Part shown: positions 1 through 7,127 of the stretch, piece by piece
Numbering within the stretch: the first letter of the stretch is position 1
How the letters are laid out: each line of letters begins with the position of its first letter
Origin: CAZEDU01 sp964511185
GTDB lineage: Bacteria; Myxococcota; Myxococcia; Myxococcales; Myxococcaceae
Reading direction: 5' to 3'
NCBI GenBank assembly: GCA_964511185.1
Contig: CAZEDU010000037.1
Coordinates: 1-39,002, forward strand
Length of the DNA stretch: 39,002 bases
Notes under the pieces: generated by a model
What the model was told of the DNA's origin: nothing
The model's database searches: none
The model's input: the letters and a program-made list of their open reading frames with translations, nothing else
Position numbers and translations under genes: made by a program

Positions 1-1179
1 GAGGCCGGGGACTACCGGTTGCTCGTGCGCTCGGCGGTCTCGCTGGCGGCCGGCCAGTCCCAGGCGACGTTCCACTGGAAGGGCGTCCGCGGCGGCGCGA
101 CGAACCTGCAAGCCACCGCGAGCGGCGTGATGGCGACGGCCCAGGCGCACGCGGTGATCCCGATGGTCCGCTCCGGCAGCTGCACCCTCGCCAACGGCGC
201 GAGCAGCGTCGACTGCGCCATCTCGCCCCCGCACCAGGTGATCTCCGAGAGCTTCCTGGTCTTTCAGTCCGCCAGCGCCGACCCGCGCCCCTCGCAGTCG
301 AGCGTGCGTTGCAGGATCCAGAGTGCGTCGAGCGTGCGCTGCCGTCGCACCGGCGACATCGGCGACGTCTCCATCCGTTGGTACACCGCCGAGGTGCCCG
401 GCCGCGCGCGCGTTCAGCAGCTCGACGTGGCTTGCCCCGGCGGGACGGCGCAGCTCGACGTGCCCATTCAGCCGGTGACCAACCCGTCGTCGACCTTCCT
501 GCTCTGGAGCAGCGAGAAGTTCGGCAGCCTCGTCAGCGAGGACGACGCCGCGGCGGCGCGGCTGCTCAACGCGAGCACCGTGCGGTTCTCGTTCGGCATC
601 GACTGCGTGACGAACTGGAGGACGTGGCTCCAGGTCGTCGAGTTGGAAGACGCGACGGTCGAGCGCGGGGTGATCGGCGCCGTGAGCGGCACCTCGATCA
701 CCGTGTCCAACCTCCCGTCCGCCAATCTCTCGAGCACCGCGCTGCTCTACTCGTTGACGCGCACCGCCGAGACGGGCTTGTGCCACAGCATGGTGAAGGG
801 CGTCCTCACCTCGCCCACGGCCCTTCAGTTCACCCGCGGGGCGGGAGCGGCGTGCGGCGCCAATGCCATCGGCAGCATCAACTGGGAGCGCGTCGATCTG
901 GGAGCGCTGGGCGAGGTGCAACAGATCGCCACAACCATGTCCGCCGGCACCGAGGTCGCCTCGACCACCATCACCGCGGTCGACCCCACACGCTCGATCG
1001 CCTTCGCCGGCGGGCAGAGCGCCTCGGGCCAGGCGCTCGGCGAAGGCTCCACCGACGGCGGCACCGCGGGCGAGATGAGCGCCATCCACACGCTCAACGG
1101 CAACTCGCTCCAGCTCACGCGGGAGGCGTCGGGCGGCGCGGCGCGGTGGGGCTCTTACGTGATTCAGCTGAACCCGTGA
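1..1179 (+). CDS. Secreted beta-repeat protein, 5'-truncated
   Basis: The reading frame is open from base 1, so the true start lies outside the window; 392 codons are visible. I do not recognise a named family. The visible protein seems to be built from degenerate modules of roughly 90-110 residues. Each opens with a Trp-containing strand (FHWKGV, IRWYTAEV, TWLQVVEL, INWERVDL) and continues into a Ser/Thr/Val-rich stretch ending in a hydrophobic strand such as FLLW or ALLYS. Sparse Cys pairs and the lack of charged helices suggest an extracellular or outer-surface beta protein. This is inferred from composition and repetition, since the signal peptide is not visible. The gene ends 19 bases before the next start. 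Confidence 0.7.
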   Translation, partial: EAGDYRLLVRSAVSLAAGQSQATFHWKGVRGGATNLQATASGVMATAQAHAVIPMVRSGSCTLANGASSVDCAISPPHQVISESFLVFQSASADPRPSQSSVRCRIQSASSVRCRRTGDIGDVSIRWYTAEVPGRARVQQLDVACPGGTAQLDVPIQPVTNPSSTFLLWSSEKFGSLVSEDDAAAARLLNASTVRFSFGIDCVTNWRTWLQVVELEDATVERGVIGAVSGTSITVSNLPSANLSSTALLYSLTRTAETGLCHSMVKGVLTSPTALQFTRGAGAACGANAIGSINWERVDLGALGEVQQIATTMSAGTEVASTTITAVDPTRSIAFAGGQSASGQALGEGSTDGGTAGEMSAIHTLNGNSLQLTREASGGAARWGSYVIQLNP

Positions 1180-1186
1180 GCGGACC

Positions 1187-1192
1187 TATAGT
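1187..1192 (+). promoter_or_regulatory. Possible -10 element of a leaderless transcript
   Basis: TATAGT (5 of 6 matches to TATAAT) ends six bases before the ATG at 1199, and no Shine-Dalgarno sequence lies between. A start site at the usual distance would fall on or near the ATG, giving a leaderless mRNA. No good -35 element is visible, so this is tentative. Confidence 0.25.
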
Positions 1193-1198
1193 GCCCCC

Positions 1199-1414
1199 AT
1201 GACGGAATCCGGACCGAGCGCCGCGTGGGGCAAGTGCAACGTCTGCAAGAAGCCGATCCCTTTCGGCGGCACCTACTTGAAGTGCACGGTGTCGACCTGC
1301 AACCGAAAGCGCTTCCAGCTCTATTTTTGCTCCGATTCGTGCTGGGACGCGCACAACCCGGACTTCAACCACCGGAACCCGGGGTACACCGAGCACGTCG
1401 CGCCGGCGGGTTAG
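1199..1414 (+). CDS. Small Cys-rich, probably zinc-binding protein (71 aa)
   Basis: This is a compact hypothetical protein. CNVC near residue 13, CTVSTC near residue 29 and the CSDSCWDAH stretch near residue 44 give six cysteines and a His in paired spacing, as in treble-clef or double zinc-ribbon folds. The core has aromatic residues and many Lys/Arg, compatible with binding nucleic acid or protein. There is no signal peptide or membrane segment. The ATG is the only reasonable start and lacks a clear ribosome binding site. Function is unknown; zinc binding is inferred only from Cys spacing. Confidence 0.7.
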   Translation: MTESGPSAAWGKCNVCKKPIPFGGTYLKCTVSTCNRKRFQLYFCSDSCWDAHNPDFNHRNPGYTEHVAPAG

Positions 1415-1434
1415 CTGCGGAGGAAAGGGTACAG

Positions 1435-1552
1435 CCGTTCACGACGCCGTCGCCGTCCACGACGACGACGACGACGACGACGTTGACGACGACGTTGACG
1501 TTGTCGTGAACGGCGACGGCGACGGCGACGGCCTGAAAACCTGTCCGTTCAC
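1435..1552. repeat. Low-complexity palindromic spacer (ACG triplets with CCGTTCAC inverted repeat)
   Basis: This is the 152-base gap between convergent genes. CCGTTCACGAC (1435-1445) is matched by its exact reverse complement GTCGTGAACGG (1503-1513). The interior is a GCCGTC stretch, then an ACG-triplet run interrupted by GTTGAC. After the right arm comes a GGCGAC run, complementary to the GCCGTC stretch on the left. CCGTTCAC recurs at 1545-1552. Several alternative hairpins can form, so it may end transcription from both sides. The triplet structure also suggests slippage-driven growth. Confidence 0.7.
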
Positions 1553-1566
1553 CCAAGCGCCTCCGT

Positions 1567-2856
1567 TCAAGCGCTCCGCGCGCCACTCGAACGCTCCGCC
1601 GTCAGCACCGCCTCGACGTGCCTGGTCTGCGGGAACATGTCGAGCACGCGCAGCCGCTTGGGGAACAGCCCGCTGCTCTTGAGCTCCGCGGCGTCGCGCG
1701 CCAGCGCGGCCGGGTCGCACGCGACGTAGACGACGCGCCGCACCCCCAGCTCGCGGGCCCAGCGGCCGATTCCACTCGCGCCGGTGCGCGGCGGGTCCGC
1801 CAGGAGCAGATCGAAGCGCTGCTGCTCCGAGATGAGCCCGCGCACCACCTTGGGCACGTCTCCCTGCACGAAGCGGCAATTCGCCACGCCCGCCTCGTGG
1901 GCGCCGCGCTGCGCGAGCGCGACGCTCACCGGGGACGACTCGACCGCCAGCACCGATCCGGCCGTGCCCGCGAGCGCGAAGGTGAAGTTGCCATTGCCCG
2001 CGTACAGCTCGAGCACGCGGTCCGACTCGGTCGCGCCGAGCTCCTGCGCCGCGGCGGCGACGAGCGCGACGTTGAGCGCCGCGTTGGCCTGCGCGAAGGC
2101 GTCCGGCCGAAGGTACAGCGGCACCTCGGGCGTGAGCGGCGAGAGCGCGCGCAGCACGGGCCGGCCGATGAGCTGCGGCGCGCCCTCCTTCGGCACCAAC
2201 ACCACGCCCGCCCAGGACAGGTCGCGGCACGTCGCCAACGCCCACTCGGCCAGCTTGGGCTTCACCCGCGCCTTGAGCAGCAGCGCGACGCTGATCTGGT
2301 CTCCCTCGGACAAGAGCTGCGCGCTCTCGACGTCGCCGGCGTGGGGGCCCAGGCGCTTCGACAGCTCACCGGGCAGCCCCTGCAGCGCCGGCACGAGCGC
2401 CGGACAGCGGTCGACCGCGACGTGCGTGTGGCTGCTCTTGCCGAAGAAGCCGAGCCCCCGCCTTGAAGCGTGGAGCACCGCGCGGCGCCGATACCCGAGC
2501 GAAGCGGGCGACACCGCGGTCTCGAGGACCTCGAGCGACGTCCGCTCGATGCCGCCCAGGTGCTCGAGCGCGGAGAGGACGATCTCCACCTTCGCGTCAC
2601 GTTGGGCCGCCTCGTCCACGTGGAGCCAGTCGCAGCCGCCGCACACCTCGGCCAGGGAGCAGGCGGGCGCGCGGCGCGCGGGGCTTGGCGTCAGGACCTC
2701 GAGCAGCTCACCGCGGAGGACCTTCCGGTCCTCTTTGATCTCCACGGCCACGCGCTCACCCGGCAGCGCCCCGCGCACGAAGACGGTGCGGCCCTGGTGC
2801 GAGGCCACACCTTCGCCACCTTTGGAGAGCCGCTCGATGCCCAGCTCGACCCGCAC
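1567..2856 (-). CDS. rlmD: RlmD/RumA-family rRNA uracil-5 methyltransferase
   Basis: Predicted SAM-dependent methyltransferase making 5-methyluridine in RNA, most likely 23S rRNA. Residues 1-55 form a TRAM RNA-binding domain. Cys66, Cys72, Cys75 and Cys151 match the four [4Fe-4S] ligands of E. coli RumA in spacing (CX5CX2C, then a distant Cys). The C-terminal Rossmann domain has the SAM motif ELYAGNGNFT, DPPR, the catalytic Cys380 in ACDPAALARD and the general base Glu415 in QTRHVE. Its 429 residues are normal for the family. It starts at GTG with a poor ribosome site, 12 bases after the PilZ gene, and is probably co-transcribed with it. RlmD, RlmC and TrmA cannot be told apart with full certainty, but the Fe-S cysteines favour RlmD. 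Confidence 0.9.
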   Translation of the reverse strand: MRVELGIERLSKGGEGVASHQGRTVFVRGALPGERVAVEIKEDRKVLRGELLEVLTPSPARRAPACSLAEVCGGCDWLHVDEAAQRDAKVEIVLSALEHLGGIERTSLEVLETAVSPASLGYRRRAVLHASRRGLGFFGKSSHTHVAVDRCPALVPALQGLPGELSKRLGPHAGDVESAQLLSEGDQISVALLLKARVKPKLAEWALATCRDLSWAGVVLVPKEGAPQLIGRPVLRALSPLTPEVPLYLRPDAFAQANAALNVALVAAAAQELGATESDRVLELYAGNGNFTFALAGTAGSVLAVESSPVSVALAQRGAHEAGVANCRFVQGDVPKVVRGLISEQQRFDLLLADPPRTGASGIGRWARELGVRRVVYVACDPAALARDAAELKSSGLFPKRLRVLDMFPQTRHVEAVLTAERSSGARSA

Positions 2857-2868
2857 GCGCTTAGAACA

Positions 2869-3258
2869 CTACTTGCTCTTGGCCGCTTCGCTCTGGTCGG
2901 GGAGCTCTTTGCGCAGCCGCTCGACGAAGCGCTCGATTCGGGCGCGCTTGTCTTCGTCCACGTCGATGAACTCGATGCCCATGCCGGGCACCTGGTTCGA
3001 TGGGTTGTCGAACTCGTTGACGCGCATCACCCGACCGGACAGGTCGAACGGGAACGCGGTGTCGGGCAAGGAGATGATCAGCCGCACGGTCGTGCCGACG
3101 GCGAGCGGGTTGCGTGTGTTGATGAAGATGCCGCCGCGCGAGATGTTCACCGCCCAGTCGGTGATGAAGCCATCCACGGTGCGGTAGGCGACCAACAGCT
3201 CGTGCTGCAGCCGGTCGGCTCGCCGCGGGCTCTTCGACTTATCCACCTTGTCCGGCAT
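2869..3258 (-). CDS. PilZ-domain c-di-GMP receptor protein
   Basis: A single-domain PilZ protein of 129 residues. The two c-di-GMP signature elements are present: an RxxxR motif (RRADR, about residues 12-16) and NISRGG (D/NxSxxG type) about 30 residues later, followed by the beta-barrel strands. The C-terminus is a charged helix. ATG 3258 is chosen because GGAG lies six bases upstream; a TTG 33 bases further upstream has no ribosome site. Such proteins convey c-di-GMP level to motility, pili or polysaccharide export, but the target cannot be read here. It is first in a likely two-gene unit with the rRNA methyltransferase. Confidence 0.88.
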   Translation of the reverse strand: MPDKVDKSKSPRRADRLQHELLVAYRTVDGFITDWAVNISRGGIFINTRNPLAVGTTVRLIISLPDTAFPFDLSGRVMRVNEFDNPSNQVPGMGIEFIDVDEDKRARIERFVERLRKELPDQSEAAKSK

Positions 3259-3303
3259 GCAGTCTCCGCTCAGTGCTGCGCGCGTTCCCAATGAGCGGAC
3301 AAC

Positions 3304-3312
3304 ACTATAGCA
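3304..3312 (-). promoter_or_regulatory. Extended -10 promoter candidate for the PilZ gene
   Basis: On the minus strand this reads TGCTATAGT, a TGn extension followed by TATAGT (5 of 6 matches to consensus). It lies about 45 bases before the PilZ ATG, just after the scoB stop. No convincing -35 is visible, as expected for an extended -10 promoter. Confidence 0.4.
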
Positions 3313-3316
3313 CCAT

Positions 3317-4042
3317 CTAGAACTTCATCTCTTTCAGGTTCGACGCCACCTTGAGCCTGGGCTCCGTGATGCGCTGGACCTGCTCGACCGTCACGCCGGG
3401 AGCCACCTCCCGGAGCAGCAGCCCCTCGGGCGTGACCTCGAGGAACGCGTGGTCGGTGACGATGTAGTGAACGCAGCGCTTGCCCGTGAGCGGCAGCGAA
3501 CACTGCTTGAGGATCTTGGGCTGGCCGTCCTTGGTCGCGTGCTCCATCGACACGAACACCCGCTTGGCCCCCACCGCCAGGTCCATCGCCCCGCCCATGC
3601 CCTTCACCATCTTGCCGGGGATCATCCAGTTCGCCAGATCCCCGTTCTCGGCCACTTCCATGGCGCCCAGGATCGACAGGTCGATATGCCCGCCGCGAAN
3701 NNNNNNNNNGCCCTGCTCGCTGACCTCCATCGCGCCGAGCACGGCCATGTCCACGTGGCCCCCGCGGATCATCGCGAAGGACTGCGCCGAATCGAAGTAC
3801 GCCGCCCCGCGCACCGCGGTCACCGTCTCCTTGCCCGCATTGATGAGGTCCGGGTCCTCCTCCCCCTCCACCGGCCACGGGCCGATGCCGAGCAGGCCGT
3901 TCTCCGAGTGAAGGAGGATGTCCATGCCCTTGGGGATGTAGTTGGCGACCAAGGTGGGCATCCCGATGCCCAGGTTCACGTAGTAGCCGTCTCGCAGCTC
4001 CTCCGCGATGCGCTGCGCGATCTGTTCTCGGGTCAGGGCCAT
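3317..4042 (-). CDS. scoB: 3-oxoacid CoA-transferase subunit B (interrupted by assembly gap)
   Basis: Beta subunit of succinyl-CoA:acetoacetate-type CoA-transferase. The active-site signature HSENGLLG near residue 45 carries the catalytic Glu that forms the CoA thioester. A GGGGGAG ribosome site precedes ATG 4042, two bases after the scoA stop. Ten N at 3700-3709 split the gene. The residues before the gap (RGGHVDMAVLGAMEVSEQG) and after it (RGGHIDLSILGAMEVAENG) are the same family segment twice, with 13 of 19 identical. The frame is 241 codons; removing one copy and the four unknown residues leaves 218, about the usual family length. The true gene therefore has one copy, and the two contigs overlap by homology and should not be read end to end. 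Confidence 0.88.
   Translation of the reverse strand: MALTREQIAQRIAEELRDGYYVNLGIGMPTLVANYIPKGMDILLHSENGLLGIGPWPVEGEEDPDLINAGKETVTAVRGAAYFDSAQSFAMIRGGHVDMAVLGAMEVSEQGXXXXRGGHIDLSILGAMEVAENGDLANWMIPGKMVKGMGGAMDLAVGAKRVFVSMEHATKDGQPKILKQCSLPLTGKRCVHYIVTDHAFLEVTPEGLLLREVAPGVTVEQVQRITEPRLKVASNLKEMKF
3700..3709. other. Assembly gap of ten N inside scoB
   Basis: Ten unknown bases, a typical scaffolder placeholder. The 57 bases on either side encode the same protein segment but match at only about 37 of 57 positions, so they are not the same locus read twice with errors. The joined contigs may come from different genomes or different gene copies. Confidence 0.97.
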
Positions 4043-4044
4043 CG

Positions 4045-4746
4045 TCAGCTCCCCCGCGGGCGCACGGTGCGCCTCTCGATCCACTTCTGGTACCCGACGC
4101 CCTGGACCACGCGCTTCACGAAGATCGAAGGGACGTGGATTTGATCGGGGTCGAGCTCGCCCACCTCGACCAGGTTCTCGACCTCCGCGATCGTCACCTT
4201 CGCCGCCATGCACATGAGCGGCGAGAAGTTGCGCGCGGTCTTTCGGAACACCAGGTTGCCCCACTTGTCGCCCTTCCACGCGCGCACGATCGCGAAGTCG
4301 GCCTGGAGCGGCTTCTCGAGCACGTACTCGCGGCCGTCGATCACGCGCGTCTCCTTGCCCTCGGCGATCTGCGTGCCGACGCCGGTGGGCGTGAAGAAGC
4401 CGCCCAGGCCGCAGCCGCCGGCGCGGATGCGCTCGGCCAGCGTGCCTTGCGGGTTGAGCTCGACCTCGAGCTCGCCGGAGAGGAACTGGCGCTCGAACTC
4501 CTTGTTCTCGCCCACGTAGCTGGCGACCATCCTCTTCACCTGCTTGGCCTTCAGGAGCACGCCCAGCCCCAGCTCGGTGGTGCCGCAGTTGTTCGAGATG
4601 ATGGTGAGCCCTTTGACGCCCTTCTTGTGGAGCGCGGCGATCAGGTTCTCGGGGTTGCCGCAGAGGCCGAAGCCCCCGCTCATGATCACCGCGCCATCCG
4701 GGATGTCGGCGACGGCGTCGTCGACGTGATCGATCAGTTTGTTCAT
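4045..4746 (-). CDS. scoA: 3-oxoacid CoA-transferase subunit A
   Basis: Alpha subunit of the CoA-transferase that moves CoA between succinyl-CoA and acetoacetate, or a related acyl pair. The family signature DGAVIMSGGFGLCGNP, with the GGF-x3-G-x-P core, lies near residues 17-32. GCGLGGFFTPTGVGT and the C-terminal DFAIVRAWKGDKWGNL segment are also typical. The length of 233 residues is normal. The gene sits between thiolase and scoB with gaps of 10 and 2 bases, so the three are almost certainly one operon. The ScoA/ScoB assignment over AtoD/AtoA is by sequence style; the acyl acceptor is not proven. Confidence 0.92.
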   Translation of the reverse strand: MNKLIDHVDDAVADIPDGAVIMSGGFGLCGNPENLIAALHKKGVKGLTIISNNCGTTELGLGVLLKAKQVKRMVASYVGENKEFERQFLSGELEVELNPQGTLAERIRAGGCGLGGFFTPTGVGTQIAEGKETRVIDGREYVLEKPLQADFAIVRAWKGDKWGNLVFRKTARNFSPLMCMAAKVTIAEVENLVEVGELDPDQIHVPSIFVKRVVQGVGYQKWIERRTVRPRGS

Positions 4747-4756
4747 GGGGCCCTTC

Positions 4757-5935
4757 TTAGCGTTCGACCATCAGCGCGATGCCTTCGCCACCGCCGATGC
4801 ACAGCGAGGCGACGCCGCGCTTCTTTCCGAGATCCTTCATCGCGTGCAGCAGCGTCACCAGCACCCGGGCGCCGGACGCGCCGATGGGGTGGCCGAGCAC
4901 CACCGCGCCGCCGCGCACGTTCACCTTGGCGGGATCCAGCTTGAGGAGCTGGTTGTTGGCGATCGAGACGACGGCGAACGCCTCGTTGATCTCCCACAGG
5001 TCGACGTCGTTGGCCTGGTGGCCGGTCTTCTCGAGCAGCTTTCGGATCGCGTCGGCCGGGGCGATGGTGAACTCCACCGGCTTTCGCGCGGCGCCCGCAT
5101 ACCCGGTGATCCGGCCGAGCACGGTGCGGCCCTCCTTCTTCGCCTGCTCCGCGCTCATCAAGACCACCGCCGCCGCGCCGTCGTTGATCGACGACGCGTT
5201 GGCCGCGGTCACCGTCCCGTCCTTCTTGAAGACCGGCTTGAGCGAGGCGATCTTCTCGGGCTTGGCGTTCTTCGGCCCCTCGTCCTCGCTCACCACGAGC
5301 GGGTCGCCCTTCTTCTGCGGCACCGCGACCGGCACGATCTCCGCCTTGAACGCGCCTTCCTTCTGCGCGCGGATCGCCCGCTGGGTCGACTCGATCGCGA
5401 GCTCGTCCTGCACCGCGCGCGAGATCTTCTGGGACTCCGCGCACGCCTCCGCGCAGACGCCCATGTGGACCTGGTCGTAAACGTCCCACAGGCCATCGAG
5501 GATCATCGCGTCCTTCATCTCGACGTGCCCCATGCGCGCGCCCTGCCGCATCGCGTGGCTCACGTAGGGGGTGTTGCTCATCGACTCCATGCCGCCAGCC
5601 ACCACCACGTCCGCGTCTCCCAGGGCGATCGCCTGGGCGCCGGCGATCACCGCCTTCAGCCCGGAGCCGCACACCTTGTTGAGCGTGACCGCGGGCACCA
5701 CGTGGGGGATGCCCGCGAAGACCGCGGCCTGGCGGGCCGGCGCCTGGCCCACTCCCGCCTGCAGCACGCAGCCCATCACCACCTCGTTCACCTGCTCGGC
5801 GGGCACCCCGGCGCGCTCCAGCGCCGCTTTGATCGCGATCGCGCCGAGCTGGGGCGCGGTCAGCGGCGAAAGAGATCCTTGAAATGCCCCGATGGGCGTA
5901 CGCGCAGCGCCCACGATGACGACGTCTCGAGCCAT
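4757..5935 (-). CDS. Acetyl-CoA acetyltransferase (thiolase)
   Basis: A 392-residue thiolase that condenses or cleaves acetyl/acyl-CoA units. The nucleophilic Cys89 lies in NKVCGSGLKAV, the NEAFA motif follows, the catalytic His lies in VLGHPIGASGAR, and the second Cys in CIGGGEGIALMVER at the C-terminus. ATG 5935 is preceded by GGAG eight bases upstream; the frame stays open further upstream, but only through the palindromic repeat and without thiolase sequence. As first gene before scoA and scoB it fits acetoacetate activation and cleavage to acetyl-CoA, or in reverse, acetoacetyl-CoA synthesis. No PHB synthase or reductase is next to it. Confidence 0.93.
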   Translation of the reverse strand: MARDVVIVGAARTPIGAFQGSLSPLTAPQLGAIAIKAALERAGVPAEQVNEVVMGCVLQAGVGQAPARQAAVFAGIPHVVPAVTLNKVCGSGLKAVIAGAQAIALGDADVVVAGGMESMSNTPYVSHAMRQGARMGHVEMKDAMILDGLWDVYDQVHMGVCAEACAESQKISRAVQDELAIESTQRAIRAQKEGAFKAEIVPVAVPQKKGDPLVVSEDEGPKNAKPEKIASLKPVFKKDGTVTAANASSINDGAAAVVLMSAEQAKKEGRTVLGRITGYAGAARKPVEFTIAPADAIRKLLEKTGHQANDVDLWEINEAFAVVSIANNQLLKLDPAKVNVRGGAVVLGHPIGASGARVLVTLLHAMKDLGKKRGVASLCIGGGEGIALMVER

Positions 5936-5984
5936 GGCTTCGCTCCTAAAGGAAAGGTCTGAATCCCTCCCCCTTAGCGCAAAT

Positions 5985-6013
5985 GGGGACTGTCCCCAAA
6001 GGGGACTGTTCCC
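5985..6013. repeat. Tandem GGGGACTGTCCCC palindromes (REP-like)
   Basis: Two near-perfect palindromes, GGGGACTGTCCCC (5985-5997) and GGGGACTGTTCCC (6001-6013), are separated by AAA. Both have the same orientation at the central base. They lie in the 94-base gap between the pilT stop and the thiolase start. The same unit occurs four times at 9344-9426, so this is a dispersed element and not a local operator. Confidence 0.85.
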
Positions 6014-6029
6014 GGCTTTCCGTGATCCG

Positions 6030-7127
6030 CTACTCCGGCTCGGCGGCGGCCAGCTCATCGGGCTCGCCGCCGCTCTTCACCATCTTGGCGAAGTTCTCCT
6101 TGTCAGCGGACTTCTCGAGCGCCGCCTCCATGGTGATGACCTTCTGCGCGACGAGCCGGGCGAGCGCCATGTCCATCGTCTGCATCCCCTGCCCCTGCCC
6201 CGTCTGCATTTTGCTCAGAATCTGAAACACCTTCCCGTCGCGAATCATCGCGCCGATGCCCGTGTTGCCGATCAGAATCTCCTGAGCCGCGACGCGGCGC
6301 TTGCCGTCGGCCGTCTTCACCAGCTGCTGCGCGACGATGCCGGCGAGCGACTCGGCCAACATGCCGCGGATCTGCGGCTGCTCGTCGGCGGGGAACGAGT
6401 TGATGATGCGGTCGATGGTCGCGGGCGCGCTGTTGGTGTGCACCGTGGCGAACACCAAGACGCCGAAGCTCGCGAGCTGCAGCGCCAGCTTCATCGTCTC
6501 GTTCGTGCGCAGCTCGCCGATGAGGATGACGTTGGGATCCTCGCGGCCCGCGCTGCGAATCGCCGAGGCGAAGCTCGAGGCGTCGCGCCCCACCTCGCGG
6601 TGCGTGATCGAGGCCTTCTTCGGCTGGTGCACGAACTCCACCGGGTCCTCGATGGTGAGCACGTGCACCGCGCGCATCATGTTGATGTGGTTGATCATCG
6701 CGGCGAGCGTCGTGGACTTGCCGGATCCGGTCGGTCCGGTGACGAGCACCAGCCCGGCGCGCCGCTCCGCGAGCTTGCGCACCGCGTCGGGGCACTCCAG
6801 CTCCTCGAGCGTCAACACCTGCGTGGGGATGGTGCGGAAGACCGCGGCCAGCCCGGTCGCCTTGTAGAAGTAGTTCGCGCGGAAGCGGGCCTTGTCTTCA
6901 TACGCGTAGGCGAAGTCCAGGTCGTACTCCTCGACGATCTGCCGTTGCTGCTCCGGGCTGGTGATCTCGAACAGCAGCGCCTCCATCTCGGCCTGCTCGA
7001 TCGGCTCATCGCGCAGCGGCACCAGGGAGCCCTTCTCCCGCGCGAACGGCGGATAGCCGACCCCCAGGTGCAGGTCGCTCCCCTTGCGCGCCAACAGCTC
7101 GTCGAACAACGCATCGATTCGCGCCAT
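6030..7127 (-). CDS. PilT/PilU-family type IV pilus retraction ATPase
   Basis: A 365-residue hexameric motor ATPase of the PilT family, acting at the cytoplasmic base of type IV pili. Residues 1-100 form the PAS-like N-terminal domain, opening with LARKGSDLHLGVG. Then come Walker A GPTGSGKST (131-139), the Asp box TIEDPVEF (about 158-165), Walker B NVILIGELR (199-207) and the His box ATVHTNSA (about 227-234). The usual Asp after GELR/GEMR is Thr here (GELRTNET), and the family's SxxREDPD stretch reads SAGREDPN, so it is not a textbook PilT. The start codon immediately follows the stop of the upstream paralogue (TAAATG), implying translational coupling. PilT and PilU cannot be separated by eye. 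Confidence 0.88.
   Translation of the reverse strand: MARIDALFDELLARKGSDLHLGVGYPPFAREKGSLVPLRDEPIEQAEMEALLFEITSPEQQRQIVEEYDLDFAYAYEDKARFRANYFYKATGLAAVFRTIPTQVLTLEELECPDAVRKLAERRAGLVLVTGPTGSGKSTTLAAMINHINMMRAVHVLTIEDPVEFVHQPKKASITHREVGRDASSFASAIRSAGREDPNVILIGELRTNETMKLALQLASFGVLVFATVHTNSAPATIDRIINSFPADEQPQIRGMLAESLAGIVAQQLVKTADGKRRVAAQEILIGNTGIGAMIRDGKVFQILSKMQTGQGQGMQTMDMALARLVAQKVITMEAALEKSADKENFAKMVKSGGEPDELAAAEPE

Noticed and set aside
1439..2245. A minus-strand frame extending from the rRNA methyltransferase region into the ACG repeat
   Set aside because: It is out of frame with the methyltransferase motifs and codes for poly-Thr/Ser across the repeat.
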